A stretch of DNA of 64,000 nt. Source: an uncultured Bacteroidota bacterium. Its GTDB lineage: Bacteria; Bacteroidota; Bacteroidia; Chitinophagales; Saprospiraceae. The notes under the pieces are model-generated. The model ran no database searches, was not told the DNA's origin, and saw nothing but the letters and a program-made list of their open reading frames with translations. The stretch's first letter is position 1. Each line of letters opens with the position of its first letter. The stretch covers positions 1-64,000 of the forward strand of contig CALMSX010000045.1 of the NCBI GenBank assembly GCA_937872515.1, given 5' to 3'. Shown here piece by piece: positions 7,782-17,032 of the stretch. The translations under genes and the position numbers were made by a program.

Positions 7782-9092
7782 TTATTTATTTTGTTCAATT
7801 AATGACTTAATCCAAGGCGTTGTCACCGATTTGGGTCTTTCCAGGGCAAGTCCCAGGGCTCTGTCCCAACAAAGCTGGGCAAGTACTCCGAGGGCTCTGG
7901 AAACACCAAACAATACCGTGTAGTAATTGTATTGGGTGAAGCCATAGTGGCATAAAAGGGCTCCGGAATGGGCATCGACATTGGGCCAGGGGTTTTTCAC
8001 CTTACCAAGATTGCCCAAAATTTCAGGTACCAGTTCAAAAAGATCCCAAACGATTTGAACGGTTGGATCTCCCTGACAATAGGTTTCCGCAAATGATTTT
8101 TGCGCCATAAATCTTGGATCGGGCTGTCTGAGAACGGCATGTCCATACCCGGGCACGACCTGACCTGATTCAAGGGTCTCTAATATATAGGCTCTCAACT
8201 GCTCTTTAGTAGGTTGGCCTGTTCCAATTTTTTCTATGAGTTCAAATATCCATTTGATTACTTCCTGGTTGGCAAGTCCGTGGAGGGGTCCGGCCAATGC
8301 ATTCATACCGGCTCCAAATGATAGGTAAGCATCACTTAGGGTAGAACCAACCAACCTAACGGTGTGGGCAGATGCGTTTCCACCTTCATGATCGGCATGG
8401 ATAGTGAGATATAAACGCATGAGGTCGGTAAAATCCACATTGTCAAAACCGAGCATGGCAGCGTAGTTGGCAGACCAGTCTTTAGAAGGATCGTAACTAG
8501 CCGGAGCTCCATCGCGGTAGGCTCTTCTGAAGATATAAGAGGCCACAATAGGCAAACGGGCTATGAGGTTCATGGTATCTTCGTACATGGCATCCCAGTA
8601 CTCGTCTTTGTTGAAGCCCTCATCATATTTTTTGGCAAAGATGCTCTCTTTCTGCATGGCCATTACGGCTATGGTAAACTGAGACATCGGGTGCGTATCG
8701 GCAGACAAAGCGTCGATTACCTTAAACACTGAGTCGTCTACAACCGCTCTTCTACCCCATTCAGCGCTTAGCCACTTGACCTGGTCTTCGGTAGGAATTT
8801 CACCTACCAACATCAACCAAAACAAACCTTCTGGCAGTGGTTCCCTGGCTCCATCGGGCTTGGGTAATAATTCTCTGAGTTGAGGAATGTTATAGCCCCT
8901 AAATCGGATCCCTTCGTTGGCATCCAAAGATGAGGTATCCCATATCATGGTTTTAATTCCCCTGCTGCCTCCAATGATCTGGCCAATATTTACCTCATCG
9001 GCCTTTAATTCACCGTAGTTTTTTACAATTTCTTTGAGCTCAGCCCTGGCTTGAGAGGACTTTTCGTAAAAGAGCTTCTTTAATAAATCCAT
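7782..9092 (-). CDS. gltA: Citrate synthase, type I of the eukaryotic mitochondrial kind
   Basis: 436 residues. The enzyme condenses oxaloacetate and acetyl-CoA to citrate at the entry of the TCA cycle. The catalytic triad is intact: H271 (GPLHGLANQE), H318 (VVPGYGHAVLR) and D373 (NVDAHSG). Long stretches, such as EGIRFRGYNIP, HADHEGGNASAHT and VLFGVSRALGVLAQL, look like mitochondrial citrate synthases and not like the hexameric NADH-regulated enzyme of enterobacteria. This points to a dimeric, NADH-insensitive enzyme (inference from family). It heads the gltA-gcvH-vanZ run on the minus strand. No well-formed promoter motif was found upstream. Confidence 0.96.
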   Translation of the reverse strand: MDLLKKLFYEKSSQARAELKEIVKNYGELKADEVNIGQIIGGSRGIKTMIWDTSSLDANEGIRFRGYNIPQLRELLPKPDGAREPLPEGLFWLMLVGEIPTEDQVKWLSAEWGRRAVVDDSVFKVIDALSADTHPMSQFTIAVMAMQKESIFAKKYDEGFNKDEYWDAMYEDTMNLIARLPIVASYIFRRAYRDGAPASYDPSKDWSANYAAMLGFDNVDFTDLMRLYLTIHADHEGGNASAHTVRLVGSTLSDAYLSFGAGMNALAGPLHGLANQEVIKWIFELIEKIGTGQPTKEQLRAYILETLESGQVVPGYGHAVLRQPDPRFMAQKSFAETYCQGDPTVQIVWDLFELVPEILGNLGKVKNPWPNVDAHSGALLCHYGFTQYNYYTVLFGVSRALGVLAQLCWDRALGLALERPKSVTTPWIKSLIEQNK

Positions 9093-9211
9093 GGAAAAAT
9101 AATTACTGGTTTCTATTCACTTAAAATCTTAAGCACTGTTAAAAGTGGTGGCTAAAATACAAAATGTCTGTTAACATTTCCACGATAATAACCATTATCC
9201 ATAAAAATTGT

Positions 9212-9219
9212 TATTTTTG
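9212..9219 (+). promoter_or_regulatory. TAnnTTTG -7 element for the DUF3109 gene
   Basis: TATTTTTG on the plus strand about 53 nt ahead of the start. No -33 TTG at the right spacing is seen. Confidence 0.35.
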
Positions 9220-9272
9220 GATAAACGGACCCTGGCTGTGGTTTTTTGAACCCCCAATAAAGCGGATTTTTG

Positions 9273-9860
9273 ATGATTGCAATTGACGATGTACTTGTAA
9301 GTGAAGACATAGTAGAAAAACACTTTATCTGCAACCTGGATGCCTGTAAAGGCGCCTGCTGCTGGGAAGGGGATTATGGAGCCCCCATGACCCAAAAGGA
9401 AGCCGATGAATTTGAGAAAAACAAGGAAAAGATCCTGCCTTTTATGGATGAAGCGGGAAAAGAATACCTCTTCAAAAACCCAACATCTAAATATTACAAG
9501 GCAGTAAAAATGCTGGGAACTCCTCTTTTGCGCAATAAACGCTGCGTTTTTCTCACTTTTGATGAAAAAGGCTTCGGCTTGTGTGGCATTGAAAAAGCCT
9601 ATAAAGAAGGTGCCTTGCCGTTTAATAAGCCGGTATCCTGCCACCTCTACCCGATCCGGGTACTGAAAAACGAAGCCCAAGGCTTTGAAGCGTGGAACTA
9701 TGATAGGTGGGATATCTGTAGCGAAGCCTGTAAGTTGGGCAAAAAGCATAAACTTCCCATCCATCGATTTGTCAAAGATGCCATAATAAGATACAAGGGG
9801 CAGACGTTTTATGATGCCCTCGATGCTTACTATATTGACCATTATCCCAATAATGAATAA
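9273..9860 (+). CDS. DUF3109 family cysteine-rich protein
   Basis: About 195 residues. The conserved start MIAIDDVLVSEDIVEKHF favours the second of two adjacent ATG codons (9270 and 9273). Eight or more cysteines are seen, including CNLDACKGACCWEGDYGAP near the N-terminus, RCVFL, GLCGIE, SCHLYPIR and ICSEAC. This spacing resembles the YkgJ-type zinc- or iron-binding proteins and would suit a bound metal or iron-sulfur cluster; the family has no proven function. The downstream CAP-domain gene starts on the very next base after the stop, so they form an operon. Confidence 0.85.
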   Translation: MIAIDDVLVSEDIVEKHFICNLDACKGACCWEGDYGAPMTQKEADEFEKNKEKILPFMDEAGKEYLFKNPTSKYYKAVKMLGTPLLRNKRCVFLTFDEKGFGLCGIEKAYKEGALPFNKPVSCHLYPIRVLKNEAQGFEAWNYDRWDICSEACKLGKKHKLPIHRFVKDAIIRYKGQTFYDALDAYYIDHYPNNE

Positions 9861-10361
9861 ATGATTCTGGCTTACCTCTGGATCTTGCTTTTACTGAATG
9901 GCCCGGACCGGACACCCTCCGATTTGGAAAATCGCCGCATGTTGGATGCAGTCAATCAATTGAGGAATCAGGGCTGTTATTGTGGCCGCAAATACATGCC
10001 GGCAGCAGAGCCCCTCACTTGGAATGATACGCTTTATTTAAGTGCTATGAATCACGCCATAGAAATGCACGATTTTGACTTCTTTGCACATTATTCAAAA
10101 GATGGTAAAAATATTGGAGAAAGACTGGATGCATTTGAATATCCCTGGCAATATGCGGGAGAAAACCTGGGGGAGGGCCAGACCTCATTTGAAGAAGTGT
10201 TGCATGACTGGCTTCAAAGCAGGAGTCACTGCAGAATGCTCATGAATCCCAATATGACGGAAATGGCTGTTGCCCGATATAAAAATATCTGGGTTCAGCA
10301 CTTTGGCACCAAACTGCCCAAAGGTGCGGTAAGAAAAAACATCAAGGAAGGCAACGGCTAA
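9861..10361 (+). CDS. CAP (SCP/PR1) domain-containing protein
   Basis: 166 residues. After a short hydrophobic start (about 1-14) that may be a signal or anchor, a CAP domain covers residues 25-160. Typical CAP features are LNQLRN-like helix (VNQLRNQGCYCG), the MHDFDFFAHYSKDG motif with a conserved His, AGENLGEG and WLQSRSHCRMLMNPN. Bacterial CAP proteins are secreted and of mostly unknown function. The gene abuts the DUF3109 stop codon with no gap. The weak signal peptide leaves the location unsure. Confidence 0.82.
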   Translation: MILAYLWILLLLNGPDRTPSDLENRRMLDAVNQLRNQGCYCGRKYMPAAEPLTWNDTLYLSAMNHAIEMHDFDFFAHYSKDGKNIGERLDAFEYPWQYAGENLGEGQTSFEEVLHDWLQSRSHCRMLMNPNMTEMAVARYKNIWVQHFGTKLPKGAVRKNIKEGNG

Positions 10362-10389
10362 AAAAAAAACAGCGGGCTTTTACCCCCGC
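10361..10389 (-). terminator. Intrinsic terminator of the SQR-like gene
   Basis: GCGGG (10372-10376) pairs with CCCGC (10385-10389). On the minus strand the hairpin is followed after TG by a run of nine T (10369-10361). It sits between convergent genes and directly abuts the CAP gene stop codon. Confidence 0.8.
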
Positions 10390-10437
10390 CGCATCCTGGT
10401 TTTGTTCTCTGATCTTTATTTTTCAGAATAAACGAAA

Positions 10438-11637
10438 CTATGGTAAATAAGACAATCCGTTTCTCAGCTTCCACATGAAGTATTTTTCCAACATCAGTTT
10501 AAATACATCGTAGAAAACATTGGGTATCATAATTGCGATCTTTCTGGGCTTAAACAGGCTGTTGCTAAAAATAATGACCTCTTTTTCACCGGCATCCATG
10601 ATACACAGACCCGTAATTTTACCCCAGGGTTTTTCTTCCATCTCTGGTTTTCCCAAAATGGTGTTGATTACATTGTGAGCTACGATTTTTCCCGTAACGT
10701 CGCTGGGGTAACCGGTTTTGGGGATGGTAAAGGGGACTTCACCCTGGGCAAAAGGTGGTTTAACATCCACTGTCAATCCAGCCGCCCAAACATTGTTCAA
10801 TTTCTGGTGCCTGTAAGAAGGTAAGACCGGTATGAAATGGTTGGGGCCTGTTTCGAGTCCCGGACTATTGGCAATAAAATCAACTCCTACAAACGGTGGC
10901 ATAAACATATTGAAACGAGACGCTATCTCTTCCCCAGTGCTAAGAATAACCTTGTCTTTTGTCACTTCTTTAATGCCTACACCTGTTCTGTATTGGATGT
11001 GGAACATTTCCATAAATTTTTTCAACATGGCCTCACCGAGTGGCATTCCTTCAATGCCAAAGTGTCCCAGAAAGGGCTCAGGTGTGACCCAGTACAAATC
11101 TACTTTTTGTCTGATGTTTTGGGTTCTTAGCCATTTTTCTACATTGAATAAAAATTCATAGGCCGCCCCCATACAACCGGCACTTTGGGTAGCTCCAATT
11201 ACAATGGGGCCCGGGTTTTTCTTAAACTCATCCAGTTTTGCTCTGGTGTCCATGGCTCCCGGAGGCGTACCAATATAACAGGCATGTTCTTTAATGCCTG
11301 GAGCGATGTCAAAATTTACCTTAGGCCCTGTGGCTATCACCAGGTGGTCATAGTCATACACACCTTTTTCTGTGTATACTTTATTGGCGGCGGTGTCAAC
11401 TTTTAAGGCAGAATCAAGCACAAAATCGACCCCTCTTTTGGCCAATACCTTTTCGCGGGGTACTACTATCTGACTCACCTCTCTTCTTCGAGTAGGAACC
11501 CAGATGAGAGAGGGGATGTACAAAAAATCCGGGCTTCTGTCTATCAGAGTAACTTCAACTTTGTCTTTGAGCTTTCTCTTAATTTCCATTGCTGCGGTAG
11601 ATCCTGCGAAGTTTCCACCAATTACCAGTACTTTCAT
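10438..11637 (-). CDS. NAD(P)/FAD-dependent oxidoreductase, sulfide:quinone oxidoreductase-like
   Basis: 399 residues. The N-terminal dinucleotide motif (VIGGNFAGSTAA) and the second FAD motif (NNVWAAGLTVD) define the two-dinucleotide-binding fold. The segment GATQSAGCMGAAYEF holds C155 in the place of a conserved SQR redox cysteine, and C345 (ITGLCIMDAG) may be the partner. The C-terminus has amphipathic, aromatic segments suited to membrane-surface contact. SQR enzymes oxidise sulfide and pass electrons to quinone. Related flavoproteins (NDH-2, flavocytochrome c) share the fold, so sulfide as substrate is likely but unproven. It is monocistronic with its own -7 element and terminator. Confidence 0.75.
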   Translation of the reverse strand: MKVLVIGGNFAGSTAAMEIKRKLKDKVEVTLIDRSPDFLYIPSLIWVPTRRREVSQIVVPREKVLAKRGVDFVLDSALKVDTAANKVYTEKGVYDYDHLVIATGPKVNFDIAPGIKEHACYIGTPPGAMDTRAKLDEFKKNPGPIVIGATQSAGCMGAAYEFLFNVEKWLRTQNIRQKVDLYWVTPEPFLGHFGIEGMPLGEAMLKKFMEMFHIQYRTGVGIKEVTKDKVILSTGEEIASRFNMFMPPFVGVDFIANSPGLETGPNHFIPVLPSYRHQKLNNVWAAGLTVDVKPPFAQGEVPFTIPKTGYPSDVTGKIVAHNVINTILGKPEMEEKPWGKITGLCIMDAGEKEVIIFSNSLFKPRKIAIMIPNVFYDVFKLMLEKYFMWKLRNGLSYLP

Positions 11638-11653
11638 TGTCTTAATTTTGTAA

Positions 11654-11661
11654 CAAAGGTA
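11654..11661 (-). promoter_or_regulatory. TAnnTTTG -7 element for the SQR-like gene
   Basis: TACCTTTG on the minus strand, 16 nt ahead of the ATG at 11637. No TTG at the expected -33 position. Confidence 0.45.
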
Positions 11662-11754
11662 CCAGCTGGCTTATAAAGGCTGCGTAACCCATACTACACA
11701 GCTCAATGAGGAAATTCAATTTATAAAATGACCGAAATCATTGGAAGCAGCATA

Positions 11755-13332
11755 CTAAGAACTGCATGATAACATGGAACACCCTGGTTTTTCAAAGGCC
11801 CAGTCAGGACTTTTCACAATCCACGCATCATCCCCGTCTTGTACCTTATAAGGCGTTTTGGATAATTGATACAATGACTCGACTTTTGAATAATCGCCTT
11901 TTTCGGCTGCTTCAATGGCCAGTTGTACCATGTAATTGCGCAGAATAAACCTGGGGTTTACTGCATTCATTGCCAGGGTCCGCTCTTCATCAATGGAACC
12001 TTCTGCCTGCAACCTTTCAGTGTACCATTCTAACCAGGAATGCCAGTCTTGCAATTTTGGTGCAAGGATCTCAGCCCCTAAATAGGAGGTTTCTTTAATC
12101 AAAATTTCCCAGGTTTGAGAACCATTATTACTTGCATTTATTTGACTCAGGGTTCTAAAAAACAAGGTGTAATCAATGCGATCTCGCTCCATTAAATCAA
12201 GAAGGCGGCGGATTTGAAAAACATCGTCATCTTGTGAGGTGGTAAGACCCAATTTGGACCTCATCATGGCAAGGTAATTTTTTTTGTATTTAAGGGGAAA
12301 GTCTGAGAGAATCGCCTGAAGACCCTCTGTTTCTCCGATGAGTGGGTATAAGGCGTTGGCTAGCTTCCACAAATTCCACAAACAGATGTTAGCCTGTTGT
12401 CCAAAGGCATATCTTTTACCTTCTTTGTCGGTTGTATTGGGGGTCCAGTCTTCATCATAAGCCTCCAACCAGCCGTATGGACCATAATCTATGGTGAGGC
12501 CCAACACCGACATGTTGTCGGTATTCATCACTCCATGCACAAAGCCTACCCTTAGCCAATGTACCACCATATCCAGGGTTTTATCTGCAATTTCTGCCAG
12601 CATTTGCAGGTAGGCCTCTTTTCCGGGCTCACCGAGGTGGGGGAAATATTGTCGAAGGGTAAAATCGGCCAGTAATTGTAAAGTCACATGGTCTTGCCTG
12701 GCGGCCAGAATTTCAAAATTGCCAAACCTTAAAAACGAAGGCGCCACTCTGCAAACCACAGCACCCGGCTCATAGGCGGCATTGCCATCATACATCATAT
12801 CTCGCAGCACCTGATCTCCCGTTTGCACAACTGACAAGGCCCGGGTAGTAGGGATGCCTAAAAAACTCACTGCTTCGCTGCATAAAAATTCACGGATAGA
12901 AGATCGCAAAACGGCCAATCCGTCGGCGCTGCGCGAATAAGGAGTGGGGCCTGCACCTTTTAATTGAAGAGTAACAATTCCCGCCGGGCTGCGGTATTCA
13001 CCCAAATTTATTGCCCTTCCATCTCCCAGCTGACCTGCCCAGTGGCCAAACTGATGGCCCCCGTAACAAAGGGCATAGGGCTTCCAACCGGCTTGGATGG
13101 AGTTGCCAGACAGCACATCGGCCCAAGCCTGGAGTTGGTCGGCGGTGAAATCCAGACCCAGTTCTGCTGCCAGTTCATCTGCATAAGCAACCAAGCTGGC
13201 TTTGCTGCAGGGTGTTGGGCTCACAAATGAATAAACCGCTTGCTCAACCTGCCTCCTGTAATTATCTGTAATTGGATCGGCAGGAAGGGCTGAGGTCAGT
13301 ATATTTTGCAGGGGTAGATCAAAGGCCTTCAT
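11755..13332 (-). CDS. selO: Protein adenylyltransferase SelO (YdiU family)
   Basis: 525 residues. SelO is a pseudokinase-fold enzyme that transfers AMP from ATP to Ser, Thr or Tyr of target proteins, reported to act in the oxidative stress response. Visible family motifs are YGGHQFGHWAGQLGDGRA, LKGAGPTPYSRSADG, and the metal-binding segment VMNTDNMSVLGLTIDYGP. The protein ends in SCSS, with Cys523 three residues from the end, at the place where animal SelO carries selenocysteine. The start at 13332 is directly followed by the conserved family N-terminus. No operon partner is seen; the RDD gene is divergent. Confidence 0.94.
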   Translation of the reverse strand: MKAFDLPLQNILTSALPADPITDNYRRQVEQAVYSFVSPTPCSKASLVAYADELAAELGLDFTADQLQAWADVLSGNSIQAGWKPYALCYGGHQFGHWAGQLGDGRAINLGEYRSPAGIVTLQLKGAGPTPYSRSADGLAVLRSSIREFLCSEAVSFLGIPTTRALSVVQTGDQVLRDMMYDGNAAYEPGAVVCRVAPSFLRFGNFEILAARQDHVTLQLLADFTLRQYFPHLGEPGKEAYLQMLAEIADKTLDMVVHWLRVGFVHGVMNTDNMSVLGLTIDYGPYGWLEAYDEDWTPNTTDKEGKRYAFGQQANICLWNLWKLANALYPLIGETEGLQAILSDFPLKYKKNYLAMMRSKLGLTTSQDDDVFQIRRLLDLMERDRIDYTLFFRTLSQINASNNGSQTWEILIKETSYLGAEILAPKLQDWHSWLEWYTERLQAEGSIDEERTLAMNAVNPRFILRNYMVQLAIEAAEKGDYSKVESLYQLSKTPYKVQDGDDAWIVKSPDWAFEKPGCSMLSCSS

Positions 13333-13415
13333 GCCATTTTAACAAACAAATAATGTATAGGTTGCAGGTTCACAAAGTAAAATATTAAATTAGCGCTGAA
13401 TGCAAAAATTGTAAG

Positions 13416-14153
13416 ATGAATTCACCGACCATTAAGATAGTTAACCCACAAAATGTAGTTATAGAATATACCAGGGCAACGCTCGGAAATAGAATCATTG
13501 CCAGGATCATAGACCTAGTGATTTGGTACGCTCTTATCATTGTAGCTGGCATAGCAGCGGGGGCAACCGGAAGTTGGATCTTGGGAATCATCCTTTTTGT
13601 TCCCATCTTTTTTTATACCTTTTTGACCGAAACACTTAGCAATGGTCAGACTCCTGGAAAAAAAACCATGAGTCTTCGGGTTATCGCCCGCGACGGTGGC
13701 AAACTTAGCAGCGTTTCTCTTTTGCTTCGATGGGTGATGCTTTTGATCGATCTGTGGCTAACCCAGGGCGTTGCAGGTATCATTTCTATTGTAGTATCTA
13801 AAAATGGACAACGATTGGGCGATTTGACAGCAGATACTTATGTTATTTCCACTCAAAAACCACCCTCAGCTGCCACACTCAATAAATTCATCGACCGGGA
13901 CGATTATGAAGTAAGTTATCCGGAGGCTGTTCAATTATCAGATATTGATATACAAACGATCAGAATGGTACTCAATAATCGTAAAATAAACAGGAAACCA
14001 CTTATTGAAGCCGCCGCGAGAAAAGTGGAAAAGGTACTGGAAGTACAGGCCATGGACAACGATGCCAAATTTTTGCAAAAAATAGTATTGGACAATGCCT
14101 ATCTGGAACGAAAGGCCCGACAAGAAGCAGCTGAGTGGTCATCAGAGGATTAA
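13416..14153 (+). CDS. RDD family membrane protein
   Basis: 245 residues. The RDD domain (about 15-145) has the signature RIIARIIDLVIWY (Arg-Asp) near the first membrane helix and the GQTPGKKTMSLRVI segment between helices, with about three membrane segments in all. A charged, helical C-terminal half (about 150-245) without membrane segments probably lies in the cytoplasm. The function of RDD proteins is mostly unknown; some act in ion exchange or transport. It is the only plus-strand gene between selO and the receptor gene, so no partner is clear. Confidence 0.85.
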   Translation: MNSPTIKIVNPQNVVIEYTRATLGNRIIARIIDLVIWYALIIVAGIAAGATGSWILGIILFVPIFFYTFLTETLSNGQTPGKKTMSLRVIARDGGKLSSVSLLLRWVMLLIDLWLTQGVAGIISIVVSKNGQRLGDLTADTYVISTQKPPSAATLNKFIDRDDYEVSYPEAVQLSDIDIQTIRMVLNNRKINRKPLIEAAARKVEKVLEVQAMDNDAKFLQKIVLDNAYLERKARQEAAEWSSED

Positions 14154-14187
14154 AAAAAAGAAGTCCGGGCTTCCCAACCCAGACTTC
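14152..14187 (-). terminator. Intrinsic terminator of the TonB receptor gene
   Basis: GAAGTC-x-GGG (14160-14169) pairs with CCC-x-GACTTC (14178-14187). On the minus strand the stem is followed by eight T (14159-14152). It lies between convergent genes, and the T run overlaps the RDD stop codon. Confidence 0.85.
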
Positions 14188-14218
14188 AGTGGTATGAATA
14201 CTTTGTAAAAAGTCTTCC

Positions 14219-16966
14219 TTATTTAAGGCTGTAACCCAAGGTCACAGTAAACAACTTGCCCGGCTTATACAAATCAAAGATCGCTGCTGAACCATCAAAG
14301 GTGTCATAGGATCTAAGTTTTTGGCTATCCAACAGATTTTCACCCAAAATGGATATAGCAAATTGTTTTTGACTGCCAAATTGTTTTGAAATTCTGGCAT
14401 TTAAACTTTTAAAGGGTCTTTCATAAATGTTCTCAATTCTGCCAACACCAACCACAGAAAGTTTTGAGGATTGAACATTGTATGTGGCTGAAGCTTCCCA
14501 CCCGGATTGGCTGTCAACGTAAGACAAGGCAACGTTTAAGATAGAAGGCGACAATCCTACCAGTGGCACTTCAGCTTTAACAATCGTATAATTGGCGGAT
14601 AAAGTGAATGGATTAAATTTTTCTGCGATGAAACCCAGTTTTTTATTGACCTCCAATTCAACTCCATAAACATCGGTATCAGCAAAATTTCTTGGAATAA
14701 AGTTGGTTGGATTGGCGGCATCAAATACAGTCAATTGAATTGGATTGTAAAACTGCTTGTAGAATGCACTCACAGAAATCAATTCACCTCCATTGAGGTA
14801 TTTCTCAATACGCAAATCATAGTTATTGATATCCGTTTGTTTCAAACCAATATTTCCGAGGAAGGTTCTATCTGTGATTCTGTCCTGGATCTGAGCGATA
14901 GAATTTTCCTTAAAAGTAGGTCTTGCAAGGGTTCTGTTAAATGAAGCCCTCAAATTGGTTTTTGGCATAAACTCATATACTGCGCTGAAAGATGGCAGAA
15001 ATGAAGCTTTGTCAAAAACCTTCTGGCCATTGTAAACAATTGACCCCTGATTATTGGAACCGGTATATCGTGTTTCAGCTTTTTCGAATCGTACACCATA
15101 TGCCAATTTAATCTTTTCATTTATTGGCATTTCCTGCATTACATAGGCTGCATAAATTCTTTGAGAAGCGTTGAAAGTATTGGCTGGTTCATAGTTACCT
15201 ACTACATAAGCACCTGTTTTGTTTTCTGCTGTCCACAGGTTGCCATCCTTTAAAATATTATTGGCATTGCCTTCAATATTGAGTTCCGATTGGTTGTTGA
15301 CCCTGATGAGAAAGTTATATATTTCAAAGTCTCTTTCTTTTAGTGTGTTGTAACTTCCTGCTTTGATTTTGGATTCAAGTCCATTTTTTAAAGCAAAGGT
15401 ATAACTCAGGTCTACCCTGCCATTGTAATTCACCTCACTGAGGTTTCGGTAAATCCTGGTCACCTCTGCTCCTACTGCAGGCCTCAATACTGGGTTGCCT
15501 GCTTCGGTAACATCAAAGCCGGTTGTACGAATGTCGGGTTCATTCACATTAACAAGTGTTGGACTCAACTTCCAATCAACCGCCAAACGACCTTTGGCAA
15601 GGGCATGTTTGCCGGAAAGGGAAACATTGGTGATTTCTCTCTGATAGTATTCGAGGTTATCTCTTTGAATAACGGAAGAATTCAGCTCCAGGTTGGCTTG
15701 TGTCAATCGTCCCGCTTTTGACTCTCCACTTTGGATGCGCAATACTTCAAGACCCACCTTGTTATTGCCTTTTTTATAGCTCAGGCCTCCCAATGCGCTC
15801 CATAATACATTGGTTTCGCTTAGGGTACCACTGGTTTCTCTGTTTACAAAATAGCCGGTATCGGTTATGTTTCTGTAATATTCACCCAACCTCACTTCGT
15901 CATAATGATTGTAGGTATGTGAGTAATTGAGTCCCATGATATAACCGAGGCTGCCTCCCCACATTTTTTTCTGATTTCCACCAGAAAATGAAAATGCCTT
16001 GTTGAGATTGTTGGTAGTAGGTGTTGCTGCCAGTACAGGATTAAAAGCTTTGGTAGCAGACTCCAGAGCAGGATTCTTTAACGATGGATCCGGGAGCTCA
16101 ATATTTTTATAAAACGGCAGAGCCCTTGTACCATCATCAAAGCCCAAAACATCTGTACTTCCTCCTTTGTAGCTCAGAAAGTTGGATTTAAAGTGCATAT
16201 CAGGATTGTAGCCCATTGATATGGATGCGCTAAAAGTTTTTGTTTCTGGAAAATCTTTGGTGATAATGTCAACAGCGCCTCCGGTAAAGTCGCCCTGGAG
16301 GTCAGGTGAAAATGTTTTATACACCAAGAGGTTGTCCACAAGATTGGTTGGGAAAATATCAGTTTGTACTGAGTTTTTATCGGGATCAAGTCCTGGAATT
16401 TCGATGCTGTTTAGAATAATTTTTGTATATCGGTCACCCAATCCACGCACTACAATGTGTTTTCCGCCTTCAACAGATACACCGGTTACTCTTCTAAGTG
16501 CCTCCCCTGCATTGCCATCTCCATTTCTTTTGATCAACTGAGAAGAGATACCATCCAATAAGTTGGGTGTGCGCTGCTTAATGGTTGCAATGGCAGACTC
16601 GGTGTTTCTTACCTGCGTGGCGGTGACAACCACTTCTTCAATCATATGACTGGATTCCTGCATTCTGAGATCAACTAAATTGACCTTACCTGCTGCAACA
16701 ATCACATCTTTAATTATGAGGTCATTGAAGCCAATGTAAGAAATGCTCAAAGTATAACTTCCAGGAGCAATTGAAATTTCATAGATACCATCCAAATCGG
16801 TGGTAGTTCCTGACCCTGTTTGATTCACGACCACGTTGGCAAACATGACCGGTTCTCCGGTTTTATCGTCAATTACTTTACCTCTGATGATACCATTTTG
16901 GGCTTCAAGAGGTGCAAGGGAAATGCAAAAAACAAGGAATGTAAAAATTTTGATTAAAGTATTCAT
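14219..16966 (-). CDS. TonB-dependent receptor, RGLGDRY type
   Basis: 915 residues. Signal peptide (about 1-22), carboxypeptidase-like regulatory domain (about 25-105), plug (about 120-240) with the motif VVRGLGDRYTKIILN, then a 22-strand type barrel ending in TLGYSLK. The segment LQGDFTGGAVDIITKDFPETK after the plug and the phrase GFDDGTRALP are shared almost word for word with the receptor at 28816-31746, so the two are paralogues. The partner gene immediately upstream (17033-18481) encodes a beta-helix lipoprotein, and a terminator-like hairpin separates the two. The ligand is unknown. By analogy with SusCD the lipoprotein could be a surface capture partner (inference). Confidence 0.9.
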   Translation of the reverse strand: MNTLIKIFTFLVFCISLAPLEAQNGIIRGKVIDDKTGEPVMFANVVVNQTGSGTTTDLDGIYEISIAPGSYTLSISYIGFNDLIIKDVIVAAGKVNLVDLRMQESSHMIEEVVVTATQVRNTESAIATIKQRTPNLLDGISSQLIKRNGDGNAGEALRRVTGVSVEGGKHIVVRGLGDRYTKIILNSIEIPGLDPDKNSVQTDIFPTNLVDNLLVYKTFSPDLQGDFTGGAVDIITKDFPETKTFSASISMGYNPDMHFKSNFLSYKGGSTDVLGFDDGTRALPFYKNIELPDPSLKNPALESATKAFNPVLAATPTTNNLNKAFSFSGGNQKKMWGGSLGYIMGLNYSHTYNHYDEVRLGEYYRNITDTGYFVNRETSGTLSETNVLWSALGGLSYKKGNNKVGLEVLRIQSGESKAGRLTQANLELNSSVIQRDNLEYYQREITNVSLSGKHALAKGRLAVDWKLSPTLVNVNEPDIRTTGFDVTEAGNPVLRPAVGAEVTRIYRNLSEVNYNGRVDLSYTFALKNGLESKIKAGSYNTLKERDFEIYNFLIRVNNQSELNIEGNANNILKDGNLWTAENKTGAYVVGNYEPANTFNASQRIYAAYVMQEMPINEKIKLAYGVRFEKAETRYTGSNNQGSIVYNGQKVFDKASFLPSFSAVYEFMPKTNLRASFNRTLARPTFKENSIAQIQDRITDRTFLGNIGLKQTDINNYDLRIEKYLNGGELISVSAFYKQFYNPIQLTVFDAANPTNFIPRNFADTDVYGVELEVNKKLGFIAEKFNPFTLSANYTIVKAEVPLVGLSPSILNVALSYVDSQSGWEASATYNVQSSKLSVVGVGRIENIYERPFKSLNARISKQFGSQKQFAISILGENLLDSQKLRSYDTFDGSAAIFDLYKPGKLFTVTLGYSLK

Positions 16967-16977
16967 GATATTGATTT

Positions 16978-17018
16978 AAAATAAAAGAAGGAACCCTGAT
17001 TGGGAAGTGAGTTCCTTC
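16978..17018 (-). terminator. Terminator-like hairpin between beta-helix lipoprotein and receptor genes
   Basis: An 8-bp perfect stem (GAAGGAAC at 16987-16994 with GTTCCTTC at 17011-17018), loop of 16 nt, is followed on the minus strand by TTTTATTTT (16986-16978). It sits only 15 nt past the lipoprotein stop and 20 nt before the receptor start, which leaves no room for a separate receptor promoter. It therefore probably acts as a partial terminator that lowers receptor expression. Confidence 0.75.
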
Positions 17019-17032
17019 TTTCTATGATTTGA

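Noticed and set aside
9195..9842. Minus-strand frame of 215 codons opposite the DUF3109 gene
   Set aside because: The plus-strand gene has the conserved DUF3109 start and cysteine motifs, and the antisense protein matches no family.
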